Shown: in pieces, positions 1 to 8,921 of the stretch
How the letters are laid out: every line of letters starts with the position of its first letter
How positions within the stretch are numbered: position 1 is the stretch's first letter
Assembly: GCA_913060555.1 (NCBI GenBank)
Contig: CAJXRS010000012.1
Location: forward strand, 1-41,282
Length of the DNA stretch: 41,282 bases
Direction of reading: 5' to 3'
From: an uncultured Gammaproteobacteria bacterium
Lineage (GTDB): Bacteria; Pseudomonadota; Gammaproteobacteria; Pseudomonadales; Porticoccaceae
Program-made: the position numbers and the translations under genes
The notes under the pieces: model-generated
The model's database searches: none
Seen by the model: only the letters and a program-made list of their open reading frames with translations
What the model was told of the DNA's origin: nothing

Positions 1-55
1 CCGCGAGGGCGGCCGCACCGTGGGCGCCGGCGTCGTCGCCAAGATCCTCGAGTGA
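1..55 (+). CDS. tuf: Elongation factor Tu, C-terminal end only (partial)
   Basis: Reading from base 2, the last 17 codons end in [14 protein letters not shown] and a TGA stop. This is the hallmark C-terminus of EF-Tu, the GTPase that delivers aminoacyl-tRNA to the ribosome. The rest of the gene lies outside the window. The str operon end (tuf) directly before rpsJ is the normal arrangement in gammaproteobacteria, which supports the call despite the short fragment. Confidence 0.93.
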   Translation, partial: REGGRTVGAGVVAKILE

Positions 56-61
56 TCCCTG

Positions 62-90
62 CGGGACATCGGGCCGATCCCGATGTCCCG
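62..90 (+). terminator. Perfect hairpin after tuf, no T-tract
   Basis: CGGGACATCGGG (62-73) pairs perfectly with CCCGATGTCCCG (79-90) around a 5-nt loop, giving a 12-bp GC-rich stem 6 nt after the tuf stop. No run of T follows, so it is not a textbook intrinsic terminator. It may act as a 3'-end stabiliser of tuf mRNA, a weak terminator or a pause site ahead of the rpsJ promoter. Confidence 0.55.
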
Positions 91-116
91 GCAACGGCCG
101 GAGCCCGGATTTCCGG

Positions 117-145
117 TTGACAACAGGCGCTATCGCCTCTAGAAT
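117..145 (+). promoter_or_regulatory. Sigma-70 promoter of the S10 operon
   Basis: A perfect -35 box TTGACA (117-122) is followed after exactly 17 bp by the -10 box TAGAAT (140-145), one mismatch from consensus. Transcription would start near 152, giving a leader of about 55 nt before the rpsJ ATG. It lies in the 151-nt tuf-rpsJ gap and is the strongest promoter match I see in the window, as expected for ribosomal protein genes. Confidence 0.85.
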
Positions 146-206
146 TCCGCCTCTTTTTCGCTGGGTTCCGGGCCTGTCAGCTGGCTCTGGTCGGAGTAAA
201 AAGTTC

Positions 207-518
207 ATGCAAGGCCAAAGGATAAGAATTCGTCTCAAGGCGTTCGATCATCGTCTGATCGATGCCTCGACGCGGGAGATCGTCGAGACGGTCAGGCGCA
301 CCGGTGCGCAGATCCGCGGGCCGATCCCACTGCCTACCCGGAACGAGCGCTTCACGGTGCTGATTTCGCCGCACGTGAACAAGGATGCCCGGGACCAATA
401 CGAGATTCGTACCCACAAGCGGCTGCTCGATATCCTCGAGCCCAGTGAAAAGACGGTCGATGCACTGATGAAGCTGGACCTGGCTGCGGGAGTGGAAGTG
501 CAGATCAGCCTGGGATAG
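207..518 (+). CDS. rpsJ: 30S ribosomal protein S10
   Basis: This 103-aa protein matches the usual S10 length. It starts [19 protein letters not shown], contains [27 protein letters not shown] in two adjoining parts, and ends [14 protein letters not shown]10 sits in the head of the small subunit and also partners NusB in antitermination. The ATG at 207 was chosen because it matches the family N-terminus and has GGAG 11-14 nt upstream; an in-frame extension further 5' lacks homology and would overlap the promoter. It is the first gene of the S10 operon. A 97-nt gap separates it from rplC. Confidence 0.97.
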   Translation: MQGQRIRIRLKAFDHRLIDASTREIVETVRRTGAQIRGPIPLPTRNERFTVLISPHVNKDARDQYEIRTHKRLLDILEPSEKTVDALMKLDLAAGVEVQISLG

Positions 519-533
519 CCGAACAGCAAGCCT

Positions 534-551
534 GCCGGCCCAGAGGCCGGC
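534..551 (+). other. Short GC hairpin in the rpsJ-rplC gap
   Basis: GCCGGCC (534-540) and GGCCGGC (545-551) form a 7-bp stem with a 4-nt CAGA loop, 15 nt after the rpsJ stop. No T-tract follows. It could be an mRNA processing or stability element; I have no evidence beyond base pairing. Confidence 0.35.
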
Positions 552-615
552 CGTGTGACGCTCTGCAATGGGCGGCCATAGCGGGTAACAGCCCCATACA
601 CCGAGAGGTTACAAG

Positions 616-1263
616 ATGAATATCGGAATCGTCGGCCGCAAGTGCGGCATGACGCGGATTTTTGCTGACAACGGTGCCTCTGTCCCGGTCACAGTGATCG
701 AGGTGCAGCCCAACCGCATCACGCAGGTCAAATCAGCAGCAGCGGACGGTTACCACGCCGTGCAGGTCACCTGCGGTGCGCGCAAGCCCAGTCGGGTGCC
801 CCGGCCGCAGGCCGGCCATTTCGCCAAGGCCGGCACCGAGGCCGGGCGCGGGCTGTGGGAATTCCGCGTGGCCTCGGAGTCCGAGCTCGACGGCCTGGAG
901 CCCGGCGGCGTCGTCACCGTGGAGCGGTTCACGGCCGGCCAGCTGGTCGATGTCAGCGGGACATCCAAGGGCAAGGGTTTCGCCGGTGTCGTCAAGCGCT
1001 GGAACTTCAGCACCCAGGACGCCACCCATGGCAACTCCCTGTCGCACCGCGCGCCGGGCTCCATCGGCCAGAACCAGACCCCGGGTCGGGTGTTCAAGGG
1101 CAAGAAGATGGCCGGTCACATGGGCGCCGAGCGGGTCACCGTGCAGAACCTCGAAGTGGTACGCGTCGATGTCGAGCGCAACTTGCTGCTCGTCAAGGGC
1201 GCGGTTCCCGGCGCCGAAGGCGGAAATCTGATCGTACGCTTTGCCTGCAAAGCCAAGGCCTGA
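616..1263 (+). CDS. rplC: 50S ribosomal protein L3
   Basis: The 215-aa product begins [16 protein letters not shown] and carries the L3 signature around [15 protein letters not shown] and the [15 protein letters not shown] loop that reaches toward the peptidyl transferase centre. The glutamine in [20 protein letters not shown] is at the position methylated by PrmB in E. coli. A GAGAGG ribosome-binding site lies about 8 nt upstream of the ATG. It is the second gene of the S10 operon and ends 10 nt before rplD. Confidence 0.97.
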   Translation: MNIGIVGRKCGMTRIFADNGASVPVTVIEVQPNRITQVKSAAADGYHAVQVTCGARKPSRVPRPQAGHFAKAGTEAGRGLWEFRVASESELDGLEPGGVVTVERFTAGQLVDVSGTSKGKGFAGVVKRWNFSTQDATHGNSLSHRAPGSIGQNQTPGRVFKGKKMAGHMGAERVTVQNLEVVRVDVERNLLLVKGAVPGAEGGNLIVRFACKAKA

Positions 1264-1273
1264 GGAGTCAGAT

Positions 1274-1888
1274 ATGGAGTTGGCCATTGCGAGTCCTGCT
1301 GGAAACGGCGGCACCCTGACGGTGTCCGACGTGGCCTTCGGGCGCGAGTTCAACGAGGATCTGGTCCATCAGGCGGTGACTGCCTATCTGGCCGGGGCCA
1401 GGCAGGGGACCAAGAGTCAGAAAAGCCGTTCCGAGGTTGCGGGCGGCGGCCGCAAGCCCTGGCGGCAGAAAGGTACCGGCCGTGCGCGGGCGGGGACCAT
1501 CCGCAGCCCCCTGTGGCGATCCGGCGGCACGACCTTCGCCGCCAAGCCGCGCGACCACGGCCAGAAAATCAATCGCAAGATGTACCGCGCGGCATTGCGG
1601 ACCATTCTTTCCGAGTTGGCCCGGCAGGGTCGGCTGGTGGTGGTCGACGAATTTGCCGTCGCCCAGCCCAAGACCAGAGAGCTGTGCGGCAAGCTCGGCG
1701 AGCTCGGGCTGAACGATGTGCTGATTGTCACCGAGGAGATCAGCGAAAATCTGTGGCTGTCGTCCCGCAACCTGCATCGGGTCGAGGTCACTGCAGTGGC
1801 GGCCGTCGATCCCGTGTGCCTCATCGGCCACGAAAAGGTACTGATGACAGTGCCCGCTGTAAGGAAATTCGAGGAGGTGCTGGGGTGA
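1274..1888 (+). CDS. rplD: 50S ribosomal protein L4
   Basis: The 204-aa protein starts [19 protein letters not shown] and contains the conserved basic loop [19 protein letters not shown] and [15 protein letters not shown], which lines the nascent-peptide exit tunnel. The ATG at 1274 fits the family N-terminus and has GGAG upstream; an in-frame ATG further 5' (1241) would overlap rplC. In E. coli L4 represses its own operon through the long S10 leader, but the leader here looks too short for that scheme. The stop overlaps the GTG start of rplW. Confidence 0.97.
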   Translation: MELAIASPAGNGGTLTVSDVAFGREFNEDLVHQAVTAYLAGARQGTKSQKSRSEVAGGGRKPWRQKGTGRARAGTIRSPLWRSGGTTFAAKPRDHGQKINRKMYRAALRTILSELARQGRLVVVDEFAVAQPKTRELCGKLGELGLNDVLIVTEEISENLWLSSRNLHRVEVTAVAAVDPVCLIGHEKVLMTVPAVRKFEEVLG

Positions 1889-2181
1889 AGGCAGAGCGTG
1901 TTTTCCAGATTATCTCCGCGCCGCATTTCTCGGAGAAGGCCGCAAATGTAGGCGACGCTGCCAACCAGGTGGTATTGCGCGTCGCCCGCAGTGCCAGCAA
2001 GCCGGAGATCCGCGAGGCAGTCGAGGAATTGTTCAAGGTGCGCGTCGAGCAGGTCCGAGTCCTGAACGTAAAGGGCAAGCAACGGCGCACCCGCTTCGGT
2101 ACGGGCCGCAGATCCGACTGGAAGAAAGCCTATGTGCGCCTTGCTGAAGGGCAGGACATCGACTTCACCGCGATCGACTAG
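1885..2181 (+). CDS. rplW: 50S ribosomal protein L23
   Basis: This 98-aa protein has the L23 landmarks: [11 protein letters not shown] near the N-terminus, [20 protein letters not shown], and the C-terminal [16 protein letters not shown]23 sits at the tunnel exit and docks trigger factor and SRP. The GTG start shares four bases with the rplD stop (GTGA), so translation is probably coupled, and GAGGAGG lies about 8 nt upstream inside rplD. It ends 10 nt before rplB. Confidence 0.96.
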   Translation: MKAERVFQIISAPHFSEKAANVGDAANQVVLRVARSASKPEIREAVEELFKVRVEQVRVLNVKGKQRRTRFGTGRRSDWKKAYVRLAEGQDIDFTAID

Positions 2182-2191
2182 GGGATAGGCC

Positions 2192-3016
2192 ATGGCAGTG
2201 ATCAAAAGAAAACCGACCTCCCCAGGCAGACGGTTCGTCGTCAGCGTGGTGTCGCCGGAACTGCACAAGGGCGCGCCTTATGCACCGCTGCTGGAGCGCA
2301 AGGCCGCCAGTGGCGGCCGCAACAATGGCGGCCGCATCACCGTGCGCCACCGCGGAGGGGGCCACAAGCAGCATTATCGGGTAATTGACTTCCGTCGTGA
2401 CAAGGACGGTGTACCGGCAACTGTCGAGCGCCTCGAGTATGATCCCAACCGCACGGCCCATATCGCCCTGCTGTGTTATCGCGACGGCGAGCGGCGCTAC
2501 GTCATTGCGCCCAAGGGGCTGGCGGCCGGAGATCAAGTGATTTCGGGCGCCCACGCGCCCATCAAGGTGGGCAACTGCCTGCCATTGCGCAATATGCCTG
2601 TGGGCAGCGTGGTGTTCTGCGTCGAAATGAAGCCCGGCAAAGGGGCTCAGCTGGCGCGCAGCGCCGGTGCCTCGGCCCAGCTCGTCGCCCGAGAGGGCAG
2701 GTACGCGACTCTCAGGTTGCGCAGCGGCGAAATGCGCAAGGTGCTGTCCGAGTGTCGGGCGACCCTGGGCGAGGCTTCTAACAGCGACAATAGCCTGCGG
2801 TCACTGGGCAAGGCCGGCGCCAAGCGTTGGCGCGGCATTCGCCCGACCGTGCGCGGCGTCGCGATGAACCCGGTCGATCATCCCCACGGTGGTGGGGAAG
2901 GAAAAACGTCAGGCGGACGGCATCCGGTGACGCCCTGGGGCGTGCCGACCAAGGGTTATCGGACGCGCAAGAGCAAGCGCACCGGTAGCCTGATCGTAAG
3001 GCGCCGCGACCGCTGA
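2192..3016 (+). CDS. rplB: 50S ribosomal protein L2
   Basis: The 274-aa protein is the normal length for L2. It shows the [20 protein letters not shown] block, an OB-fold with [12 protein letters not shown], and the C-terminal loop [17 protein letters not shown], which approaches the peptidyl transferase centre (the conserved histidine is present). It ends with a basic [19 protein letters not shown] tail. GGGATAGG precedes the ATG. Fourth-to-fifth position in the S10 operon is canonical. Confidence 0.97.
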   Translation: MAVIKRKPTSPGRRFVVSVVSPELHKGAPYAPLLERKAASGGRNNGGRITVRHRGGGHKQHYRVIDFRRDKDGVPATVERLEYDPNRTAHIALLCYRDGERRYVIAPKGLAAGDQVISGAHAPIKVGNCLPLRNMPVGSVVFCVEMKPGKGAQLARSAGASAQLVAREGRYATLRLRSGEMRKVLSECRATLGEASNSDNSLRSLGKAGAKRWRGIRPTVRGVAMNPVDHPHGGGEGKTSGGRHPVTPWGVPTKGYRTRKSKRTGSLIVRRRDR

Positions 3017-3047
3017 TGGCGCAACCCGTTGAGTTGAGGAAAGTATC

Positions 3048-3323
3048 GTGCCACGTTCGCTGAAAAAGGGTCCATTTGTAGATATTCACCTGGTGCAGAA
3101 GGTGCGCGTCGCCGCCGAGGGCAACGACAGGAGGCCGATCAAGACCTGGTCCCGGCGCTCCATGATTGTGCCGCAGATGGTGGGGCTTACGATTGCCGTG
3201 CATAACGGGCGCCAGCACGTGCCTGTGCTGGTCAGCGAGGAGATGGTGGGCCACAAGCTGGGCGAGTTCGCGGCGACGCGGAGCTATCGTGGCCATGTTG
3301 CTGACAAGAAAGCGAGACGTTGA
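3048..3323 (+). CDS. rpsS: 30S ribosomal protein S19
   Basis: The 91-aa protein begins [15 protein letters not shown] and has [21 protein letters not shown] spread over its middle, with [12 protein letters not shown] near the end, all typical of S19 of the 30S head. The start is GTG at 3048, chosen because the family N-terminus begins exactly there; TTGAGGAAAG upstream supplies a ribosome-binding site. It is followed 13 nt later by rplV. Confidence 0.96.
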   Translation: MPRSLKKGPFVDIHLVQKVRVAAEGNDRRPIKTWSRRSMIVPQMVGLTIAVHNGRQHVPVLVSEEMVGHKLGEFAATRSYRGHVADKKARR

Positions 3324-3336
3324 TTGGAGAGTGCGG

Positions 3337-3669
3337 ATGGAAGTGGCAGCTAGGCTGAAGGGCGCACGGCTTTCGGCGCAGAAAGCGCGGCTGGTCGCAG
3401 ACCAGGTGCGCGGCAAGCGGGTAGAGGAAGCGCTGGATTTGCTGTCGTTCAGCAAGAAAAAGGGCGGGGCGGTGATCAAGAAGCTGCTCGAGTCGGCAAT
3501 TGCCAACGCCGAGCACAACGAGGGCGCCGACGTCGACGAACTCAAGGTATCGACCATTTTCGTGGACGAAGGCACAACCCTGAAACGGTTGATGCCGCGC
3601 GCCAAGGGCCGGGCCGATCGGATTTTCAAGCGCAGCTGCCACATCACCATCAAAGTGGCGGACGCGTAA
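3337..3669 (+). CDS. rplV: 50S ribosomal protein L22
   Basis: At 110 aa it matches E. coli L22 in length. It begins [23 protein letters not shown] and contains the extended hairpin region [16 protein letters not shown], which lines the exit tunnel and is where macrolide-resistance changes occur in this family. The ATG at 3337 fits the family start; a longer in-frame reading would overlap rpsS. GGAGAG lies about 8 nt upstream. It ends 12 nt before rpsC. Confidence 0.96.
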   Translation: MEVAARLKGARLSAQKARLVADQVRGKRVEEALDLLSFSKKKGGAVIKKLLESAIANAEHNEGADVDELKVSTIFVDEGTTLKRLMPRAKGRADRIFKRSCHITIKVADA

Positions 3670-3681
3670 GCGAGGGCTGAA

Positions 3682-4344
3682 ATGGGTCAGAAGGTACATC
3701 CAACCGGCATTCGGCTGGGAATCGTCAAGCACCACACCTCGGTCTGGTATGCTGACAAGGGCAACTATGCCAAATGGCTGAACGCCGACCTGCGGGTGCG
3801 CAAGCTCATTCAGGAGCGGCTCGCGCATGCGTCCGTGAGCCGCATAGAGATCGAGCGGCCGTCTGCCTCGGCGCGCATCACCATCCATACCGCGCGGCCC
3901 GGCATTGTGATCGGCAAAAAAGGCGAGGATGTCGATCGGCTGCGCGTACGGATCGCTGCTGAGCTGGGTGTGCCTGTGCACATCAACATCGAGGAGGTGC
4001 GCAAGCCCGACCTGGATGCGGCGCTGGTGGCCCAGAGTATTGCCCAGCAGCTACAGCGGCGAGTGATGTTCCGGCGCGCCATGCGGCGCGCAGTACAGAA
4101 CGCCATGCGCCAGGGCGCGCAGGGCGTCAAGGTGCAAGTCGGCGGACGGCTGGGCGGCACCGAGATCGCGCGCTCCGAGTGGTACCGTGAGGGCCGAGTG
4201 CCGCTGCACACACTCCGTGCGGACGTCGACTACGCGACCGCCGAGGCGGCCACCACCTACGGCATCATCGGCGTCAAGGTCTGGATCTTCAAAGGTGAAG
4301 TTCTGGGTGGCGAGGCTGCTGAGACACCCGCCGCGAAGAAGTAA
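3682..4344 (+). CDS. rpsC: 30S ribosomal protein S3
   Basis: This 220-aa protein starts [14 protein letters not shown] and carries a KH domain with the [11 protein letters not shown] loop (IVIGKKGE, about residues 75-85), then the C-terminal RNA-binding domain with [24 protein letters not shown] split over that region. S3 forms part of the mRNA entry channel and its helicase activity. Length and order (between rplV and rplP) are canonical. Confidence 0.97.
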   Translation: MGQKVHPTGIRLGIVKHHTSVWYADKGNYAKWLNADLRVRKLIQERLAHASVSRIEIERPSASARITIHTARPGIVIGKKGEDVDRLRVRIAAELGVPVHINIEEVRKPDLDAALVAQSIAQQLQRRVMFRRAMRRAVQNAMRQGAQGVKVQVGGRLGGTEIARSEWYREGRVPLHTLRADVDYATAEAATTYGIIGVKVWIFKGEVLGGEAAETPAAKK

Positions 4345-4366
4345 CTGAATCATTGGAAACACCGGC

Positions 4367-4780
4367 ATGCTGCAACCCAAGCGTACGAAATTCCGAAAGC
4401 AACAGAAGGGCCGCAATCGCGGGCTCGCCGAACGCGGCAGTAAGGTCAGCTTCGGCGAATTCGGCCTCAAGGCAATCGGCCGCGGGCGACTTACCGCACG
4501 GCAGATCGAGGCGGCTCGACGCGTGATCACGCGCCGCATCAAGCGGGGCGGCAAGGTCTGGATTCGCGTGTTTCCGGACAAGCCGATCACCCAGAAGCCA
4601 CTCGAAGTGCGGATGGGCAAGGGCAAGGGTAACGTCGAGTTCTGGGTCGCCCAGATCCAGCCGGGCCGAGTGCTCTATGAAATGGAGGGAGTGCCCGAGG
4701 AAGTGGCTCGCGAGGCCTTCACCCTGGCCGCCGCCAAGTTGCCCATGGCAACCACCTTCGTGAAACGGACAGTGATGTGA
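4367..4780 (+). CDS. rplP: 50S ribosomal protein L16
   Basis: The 137-aa protein begins [21 protein letters not shown] and includes [23 protein letters not shown] and [20 protein letters not shown]-like sequence, the L16 signature. L16 binds near the A-site and 5S rRNA. An arginine near RMGKGKGN corresponds to the region hydroxylated in E. coli by RoxA. The TGA stop overlaps the rpmC start (TGATG), implying coupled translation. Confidence 0.96.
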   Translation: MLQPKRTKFRKQQKGRNRGLAERGSKVSFGEFGLKAIGRGRLTARQIEAARRVITRRIKRGGKVWIRVFPDKPITQKPLEVRMGKGKGNVEFWVAQIQPGRVLYEMEGVPEEVAREAFTLAAAKLPMATTFVKRTVM

Positions 4781-4980
4781 TGAAAGCCAGTGAATTACGT
4801 GGGCAGTCGCCCGAGGTCTTGCGCGCGATGTTGCTGGAACGCCGGAAAGAGCAGTTCCGCCAGCGCATCCAGAAGGCGACCGGGCAGTTGGAGGCGAATC
4901 AATTGATTCGTCAGACCCGGCGGGATATCGCCCGGATCAAGACCGTTTTGCAGCAATTGAACGACAGGACTGACCGTTAA
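4780..4980 (+). CDS. rpmC: 50S ribosomal protein L29
   Basis: The 66-aa protein starts [18 protein letters not shown] and shows the two-helix L29 pattern with RKEQFRQRIQKATGQLE and RQTRRDIARIKTVL. It lies at the tunnel exit next to L23. A GTG one codon earlier (4777) is also in frame; I prefer the ATG at 4780 because the family begins MKA. It overlaps the rplP stop by one base and abuts rpsQ with no gap. Confidence 0.95.
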   Translation: MKASELRGQSPEVLRAMLLERRKEQFRQRIQKATGQLEANQLIRQTRRDIARIKTVLQQLNDRTDR

Positions 4981-5256
4981 ATGGCCGAGCATACGATAGT
5001 AGAGACCGGGGCGCGGACGCTTTCCGGGCGCGTGGTAAGCGACAAGATGGAAAAGACCGTCACCGTGCTCATCGAACGCCGCGTGCGTCACCCGGTGTAC
5101 GGCAAGGTGGTGACCCGTTCGACCAAGATCAAGGCGCACGACGAGGGCAACGAATGCCGCATCGGCGATCTGGTGGCGATCGCGGAAACCCGGCCCCTTT
5201 CCCGCACCAAGGCTTGGCGGTTGGTTGAAGTGATCGAGCGCGCGGTGCAAATCTGA
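4981..5256 (+). CDS. rpsQ: 30S ribosomal protein S17
   Basis: The 91-aa protein has the OB-fold S17 core [20 protein letters not shown], the [20 protein letters not shown] block, and [20 protein letters not shown]. It is one of the primary binders of the 16S 5' domain. The ATG directly follows the rpmC stop. About five residues longer at the N-terminus than E. coli S17. A 30-nt gap with GGAGAG leads to rplN. Confidence 0.95.
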   Translation: MAEHTIVETGARTLSGRVVSDKMEKTVTVLIERRVRHPVYGKVVTRSTKIKAHDEGNECRIGDLVAIAETRPLSRTKAWRLVEVIERAVQI

Positions 5257-5286
5257 GCACCCGGTCGTCAAAGCTGGAGAGATCAT

Positions 5287-5655
5287 ATGATTCAGGTGCA
5301 GAGCTATCTCGATGTTGCGGACAACAGTGGCGCCCGCCGGGTGATGTGCATCAAGGTGCTCGGCGGCTCAAAGCGCCGCTACGCCAAGATTGGTGACGTG
5401 ATCAAGGTCAGCGTCAAGGAAGCCATTCCGCGCGGCAAGGTCAAGAAGGGCCAAGTCATGAACGCCGTGGTGGTGCGGACCCGCAAGGGCGTGCGACGCC
5501 CCGACGGCAGCCTGATCCGCTTCGATGGCAATGCGGCGGTACTGCTCAACAATCAGCTGGCGCCGATCGGCACCCGGATCTTTGGTCCGGTCACCCGGGA
5601 GCTGAGGGGCGAGCGCTTCATGCGCATCATTTCCCTCGCGCCGGAAGTGCTGTGA
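5287..5655 (+). CDS. rplN: 50S ribosomal protein L14
   Basis: This 122-aa protein is one of the most conserved ribosomal proteins: [28 protein letters not shown] at the start and [25 protein letters not shown] in the middle, ending EVL. L14 is a bridge protein facing the small subunit and binds the silencing factor RsfS. GGAGAGATCAT precedes the ATG. It is the first gene of the classical spc section, although no separate promoter is evident here. Confidence 0.97.
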   Translation: MIQVQSYLDVADNSGARRVMCIKVLGGSKRRYAKIGDVIKVSVKEAIPRGKVKKGQVMNAVVVRTRKGVRRPDGSLIRFDGNAAVLLNNQLAPIGTRIFGPVTRELRGERFMRIISLAPEVL

Positions 5656-5678
5656 AAGCAGAAGGGAGATTGGTGGCA

Positions 5679-6005
5679 ATGAAAAAGATTCGTAGTCAGG
5701 ACGAAGTAGTGGTGATCGCCGGCCGCGACAAGGGGCGGCGCGGGAAAGTGCTCAAGATTCTGGACGGCAGCAGGTTGCTGGTCTCCGGCGTGCAGATTGT
5801 CAAGAAGCATCAGAAACCCAATCCGCAGATGGGCGTACCCGGCGGGATTCTGGAGCGCGAGGCGCCGATCCAAGTGTCCAATGTGGCGATCTACAATCCA
5901 GCTACAGGCAAGCCAGATCGAGTCGGTTTTCGCTCACTCGAAGATGGTCGCAAAATTCGCGTATTCAAGTCGAGCGGTGAACCGCTGGACGCGAGAGATC
6001 GATGA
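5679..6005 (+). CDS. rplX: 50S ribosomal protein L24
   Basis: The 108-aa protein contains the KOW motif [20 protein letters not shown] and the [24 protein letters not shown] region of L24, an early assembly initiator. I chose the ATG at 5679 (MKKIRSQDE), with GGGAG about 10 nt upstream. A GTG two codons earlier (5673) is also possible; a start at 5652 overlapping rplN is less likely. The stop overlaps the rplE ATG (ATGA). Confidence 0.94.
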   Translation: MKKIRSQDEVVVIAGRDKGRRGKVLKILDGSRLLVSGVQIVKKHQKPNPQMGVPGGILEREAPIQVSNVAIYNPATGKPDRVGFRSLEDGRKIRVFKSSGEPLDARDR

Positions 6006-6547
6006 CGATGTCAAAACTTAAAGAGCTGTACCGCGCTGAGTTGGCGCCCCGGTTGCGCGAGGAACTGGGCGTTCGGAATGTGATGGAAGTGCCGCGGATC
6101 ACCAAGATCACCCTCAATATGGGTGTTGGGGAAGCCGTGGCCGACCGCAAGGTGCTCGACAACGCCATGCTGGATCTGACGCGGATCTCCGGACAGAAAC
6201 CCGTGGTGACCAAGGCGCGCAAGTCCATCGCCGGGTTCAAGATCCGCGACGGCTGGCCCATAGGCTGCAAGGTAACCCTGCGGCGTGAGCGGATGTACGA
6301 CTTCCTCGAGCGCCTGATTTCGATCGCCATCCCGCGGACCCGCGATTTTCGTGGAGTCAGCGCCAAGTCCTTCGACGGGCGTGGAAATTTTGCCATGGGG
6401 ATCTCCGAGCAGATCATTTTCCCGGAAATCGATTACGACAAGGTCGACAAGCTGAGGGGGCTGGACATCGTGATCACGACCACCGCGCGTAACGACGACG
6501 AGGGCCGCGCCCTACTGCGCGCCTTCCGGTTTCCCCTTAGAGGTTAA
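6002..6547 (+). CDS. rplE: 50S ribosomal protein L5
   Basis: The 181-aa protein shows [43 protein letters not shown] and [19 protein letters not shown] across its length, all L5 hallmarks; L5 binds 5S rRNA and contacts the P-site tRNA. The ATG at 6002 overlaps the rplX stop by four bases. An ATG two codons later (6008, MSKLKELY) is an equally plausible start. It ends 6 nt before rpsN. Confidence 0.96.
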   Translation: MTMSKLKELYRAELAPRLREELGVRNVMEVPRITKITLNMGVGEAVADRKVLDNAMLDLTRISGQKPVVTKARKSIAGFKIRDGWPIGCKVTLRRERMYDFLERLISIAIPRTRDFRGVSAKSFDGRGNFAMGISEQIIFPEIDYDKVDKLRGLDIVITTTARNDDEGRALLRAFRFPLRG

Positions 6548-6553
6548 GGAGTT

Positions 6554-6859
6554 ATGGCCAAGAAGTGCATGATTGAACGAGAGCTGAGACGCACCAAGGC
6601 AGTGGCCAAATACGCTGAAAAGCGCGCCCAGCTGAAAAAGGTAATTGCCGATATCGAGCGCCCGGACGAAGAGCGCTGGGCGGCGCAGCGGCAGCTGCAG
6701 GGGTTGCCGCGCGACGCGAGCCCAGTCCGGCAGCGCCGTCGGTGCCAGATCACCGGCCGTTCCAGGGGCGTCTACCGCAAGTTCGGACTGTGCCGCAACA
6801 AACTGCGCGAAGCAGCCATGCGCGGAGATGTACCCGGCCTCGTCAAGGCGAGCTGGTAG
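6554..6859 (+). CDS. rpsN: 30S ribosomal protein S14 (zinc-free form)
   Basis: The 101-aa protein has the long, non-zinc form of S14: [15 protein letters not shown] at the start, [19 protein letters not shown] in the middle, and the conserved [20 protein letters not shown] near the end. The two CXXC pairs of the short zinc form are absent. GTTAAGGAG precedes the ATG. It lies between rplE and rpsH as in other gammaproteobacteria. Confidence 0.96.
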   Translation: MAKKCMIERELRRTKAVAKYAEKRAQLKKVIADIERPDEERWAAQRQLQGLPRDASPVRQRRRCQITGRSRGVYRKFGLCRNKLREAAMRGDVPGLVKASW

Positions 6860-6879
6860 GCCAACAGGAGTATCGAACC

Positions 6880-7272
6880 ATGAGTATGCAGGATTCCCTG
6901 GCTGATATGCTGACGCGGATACGCAACGCGCAAGCAAGGTTGCGGCCTTCGGTATCGATGCCCTCGTCCAAGCTGCACGTCGCGGTAGCGCGCCTGTTGC
7001 TGGAAGAGGGTTATATCAGCGACTTTTCCGAGGCCGGCGAAGTCAAAAAACAGCTCACCATCTCCCTGAGGTATTTCGAGGGTAAGCCCGTCATCGAAGA
7101 AATGAAACGGGTCAGCCGCCCCGGCCTGCGCCGTTACTCCGGGACCAAGGCACTACCCCAAGTGCGTGGCGGGTTGGGGATTGCAGTGGTGTCTACCAGT
7201 AAGGGCCTGATGACAGACCGTGCGGCACGCGCCGCGGGTGTCGGTGGCGAAATCCTCTGTACGGTGTTCTGA
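6880..7272 (+). CDS. rpsH: 30S ribosomal protein S8
   Basis: At 130 aa it equals the E. coli protein. It starts [18 protein letters not shown] and ends with the S8 signature [21 protein letters not shown]. In E. coli S8 is the translational repressor of the spc operon, acting near the rplE start. The ATG at 6880 follows AGGAG at 6865-6869; a longer upstream reading overlaps rpsN and has no homology. It ends 12 nt before rplF. Confidence 0.96.
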   Translation: MSMQDSLADMLTRIRNAQARLRPSVSMPSSKLHVAVARLLLEEGYISDFSEAGEVKKQLTISLRYFEGKPVIEEMKRVSRPGLRRYSGTKALPQVRGGLGIAVVSTSKGLMTDRAARAAGVGGEILCTVF

Positions 7273-7284
7273 CGGGACATAGCG

Positions 7285-7818
7285 ATGTCGAGAATAGCCA
7301 AATATCCAGTCCAGATCCCCACCGGGGTCGAGGTGCTGTTGAGTCAGGATAGCCTGGTGATCAAGGGGCGCAACGGAGAATTGTCGATGGCGCTTCACCC
7401 AGGTGTGCGGGTCGGCCAGGAATCCGGTGCTCTGACCTTCGCCCCGAAGGGTGGCGCGATCAGCGCCCAGGCCATGGCGGGAACCACTCGTGCACTGGCG
7501 AACAACATGGTAGTCGGTGTCAGCACAGGATTTCAGCGGCGTTTGACGCTGGTGGGGGTCGGTTACCGGGCGGCGGTTCAAGGCAACAAGCTCAACCTGA
7601 CGCTCGGATTTTCCCATCCGGTCGTATATGAGTTGCCGGACGGGGTCACCGCCGAGGTTCCGAGTCAGACGGAAATCCTGCTCAAGGCTGCTGACAAGCA
7701 GCTCCTCGGCCAGGTCGCGGCGGAGATCCGCGCATTCCGTCCGCCGGAACCCTACAAGGGAAAAGGTGTGCGGTACGCCGACGAACAGGTGCGCCGCAAA
7801 GAGGCCAAAAAGAAATAG
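7285..7818 (+). CDS. rplF: 50S ribosomal protein L6
   Basis: The 177-aa protein has the two L6 repeats: [17 protein letters not shown] with GRNGELSM early, and the second domain with [25 protein letters not shown] in two adjacent parts, ending [23 protein letters not shown]6 sits near the factor-binding site. Length equals E. coli L6. An 11-nt gap leads to rplR. Confidence 0.97.
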   Translation: MSRIAKYPVQIPTGVEVLLSQDSLVIKGRNGELSMALHPGVRVGQESGALTFAPKGGAISAQAMAGTTRALANNMVVGVSTGFQRRLTLVGVGYRAAVQGNKLNLTLGFSHPVVYELPDGVTAEVPSQTEILLKAADKQLLGQVAAEIRAFRPPEPYKGKGVRYADEQVRRKEAKKK

Positions 7819-7829
7819 CAGGTGATGCG

Positions 7830-8186
7830 ATGAACGACAAAAAGGCAGCCCGACAGCGACGAGCCCGCCGGGTCCGCGCGAAGATTCGCGATTTGGGGGT
7901 GCAACGGCTCTGCGTGCATCGCAGTGCACGGCACATCTACGCGCAGGTGATTTGCAGCCACCAGGGACGTGACGAGGTGATCGCTCAGGCGTCGACGCTG
8001 GATGAGTCGCTACGCAAGGCGGCGACTGGAAATATCGACGCGGCGGCGGCGGTTGGTGCGCTGGTTGCCGAGCGCGCGAAAGGGGCCGGGGTCACAACAG
8101 TGGCCTTCGATCGCAGCGGCTTCCGCTACCACGGGCGCGTCAAGGCGCTCGCGGATGCCGCCCGCGCCGGTGGACTGAACTTCTAA
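7830..8186 (+). CDS. rplR: 50S ribosomal protein L18
   Basis: The 118-aa protein binds 5S rRNA in this family. It shows [16 protein letters not shown], the ASTLDESL strand and the C-terminal [22 protein letters not shown] block, the L18 signature. It begins [16 protein letters not shown], a strongly basic N-terminus. It precedes rpsE by 7 nt. Confidence 0.96.
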   Translation: MNDKKAARQRRARRVRAKIRDLGVQRLCVHRSARHIYAQVICSHQGRDEVIAQASTLDESLRKAATGNIDAAAAVGALVAERAKGAGVTTVAFDRSGFRYHGRVKALADAARAGGLNF

Positions 8187-8193
8187 GGGCGAA

Positions 8194-8709
8194 ATGATGG
8201 CTAAGCAAAATCCCAGGGTTACCGATGCCAACGACGGCCTGATCGAAAAGCTGGTCGAGATAAACCGCGTCGCCAAGACGGTGAAGGGCGGCCGAATTTT
8301 CGGCTTCACGGCGTTGACCGTGGTTGGCGACGGCAAGGGCCGGGTTGGCTTCGGGCGTGGTAAGGCCCGCGAGGTGCCGCTGGCCATCCAGAAGGCCATC
8401 GAGGCGGCACGGCGTAACATGATTGACGTCGATCTCAAGGGCAGCACCCTGCAATATTCGATTGCCGCCAAGCATGGGGCTTCTCGGGTCTATATGCAGC
8501 CGGCGTCCGATGGTACCGGTGTGATCGCCGGCGGCGCGATGCGCGCGGTACTCGAATTGGCCGGCGTGCAGAATGTACTGGCCAAGTGTTACGGCTCTAC
8601 CAACCCGGTGAACGTGGTGCGAGCGACCTTCGAAGGTTTGCGGCACATGCGATCTCCCGACCAGGTGGCGGCGCGCCGTGGTAAAAGGGTTGAGGATATT
8701 CTGGGTTGA
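8194..8709 (+). CDS. rpsE: 30S ribosomal protein S5
   Basis: The 171-aa protein contains the double-stranded-RNA-binding S5 N-domain with [21 protein letters not shown] and [18 protein letters not shown], then the C-domain with [23 protein letters not shown] split around it. It is involved in decoding fidelity. Two consecutive ATG codons (8194, 8197) are possible starts. It is followed 29 nt later by rpmD. Confidence 0.96.
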   Translation: MMAKQNPRVTDANDGLIEKLVEINRVAKTVKGGRIFGFTALTVVGDGKGRVGFGRGKAREVPLAIQKAIEAARRNMIDVDLKGSTLQYSIAAKHGASRVYMQPASDGTGVIAGGAMRAVLELAGVQNVLAKCYGSTNPVNVVRATFEGLRHMRSPDQVAARRGKRVEDILG

Positions 8710-8738
8710 GGGCAGCGGCCTCCAGGTAGGATGAAGCG

Positions 8739-8921
8739 ATGACTGGCAAATTGAAAATCGTGCAAATCAAAAGTAGCCACGGCCGCATGGAAAGACACCG
8801 TGCCTGTCTGAGAGGACTGGGATTGCGGCGAGTCGGCCACGAAGTTTTGGTGGAAGACACGCCTGCGGTGCGGGGCATGGCCCGTAAGGTGGATTACATG
8901 GTTCGGGTGGAGGAAGTATGA
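8739..8921 (+). CDS. rpmD: 50S ribosomal protein L30
   Basis: This 60-aa protein has the L30 pattern: [31 protein letters not shown] split around residue 20-35 and a final [14 protein letters not shown]. The gene overlaps the rplO start by four bases (ATGA). Position between rpsE and rplO is canonical. Confidence 0.95.
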   Translation: MTGKLKIVQIKSSHGRMERHRACLRGLGLRRVGHEVLVEDTPAVRGMARKVDYMVRVEEV

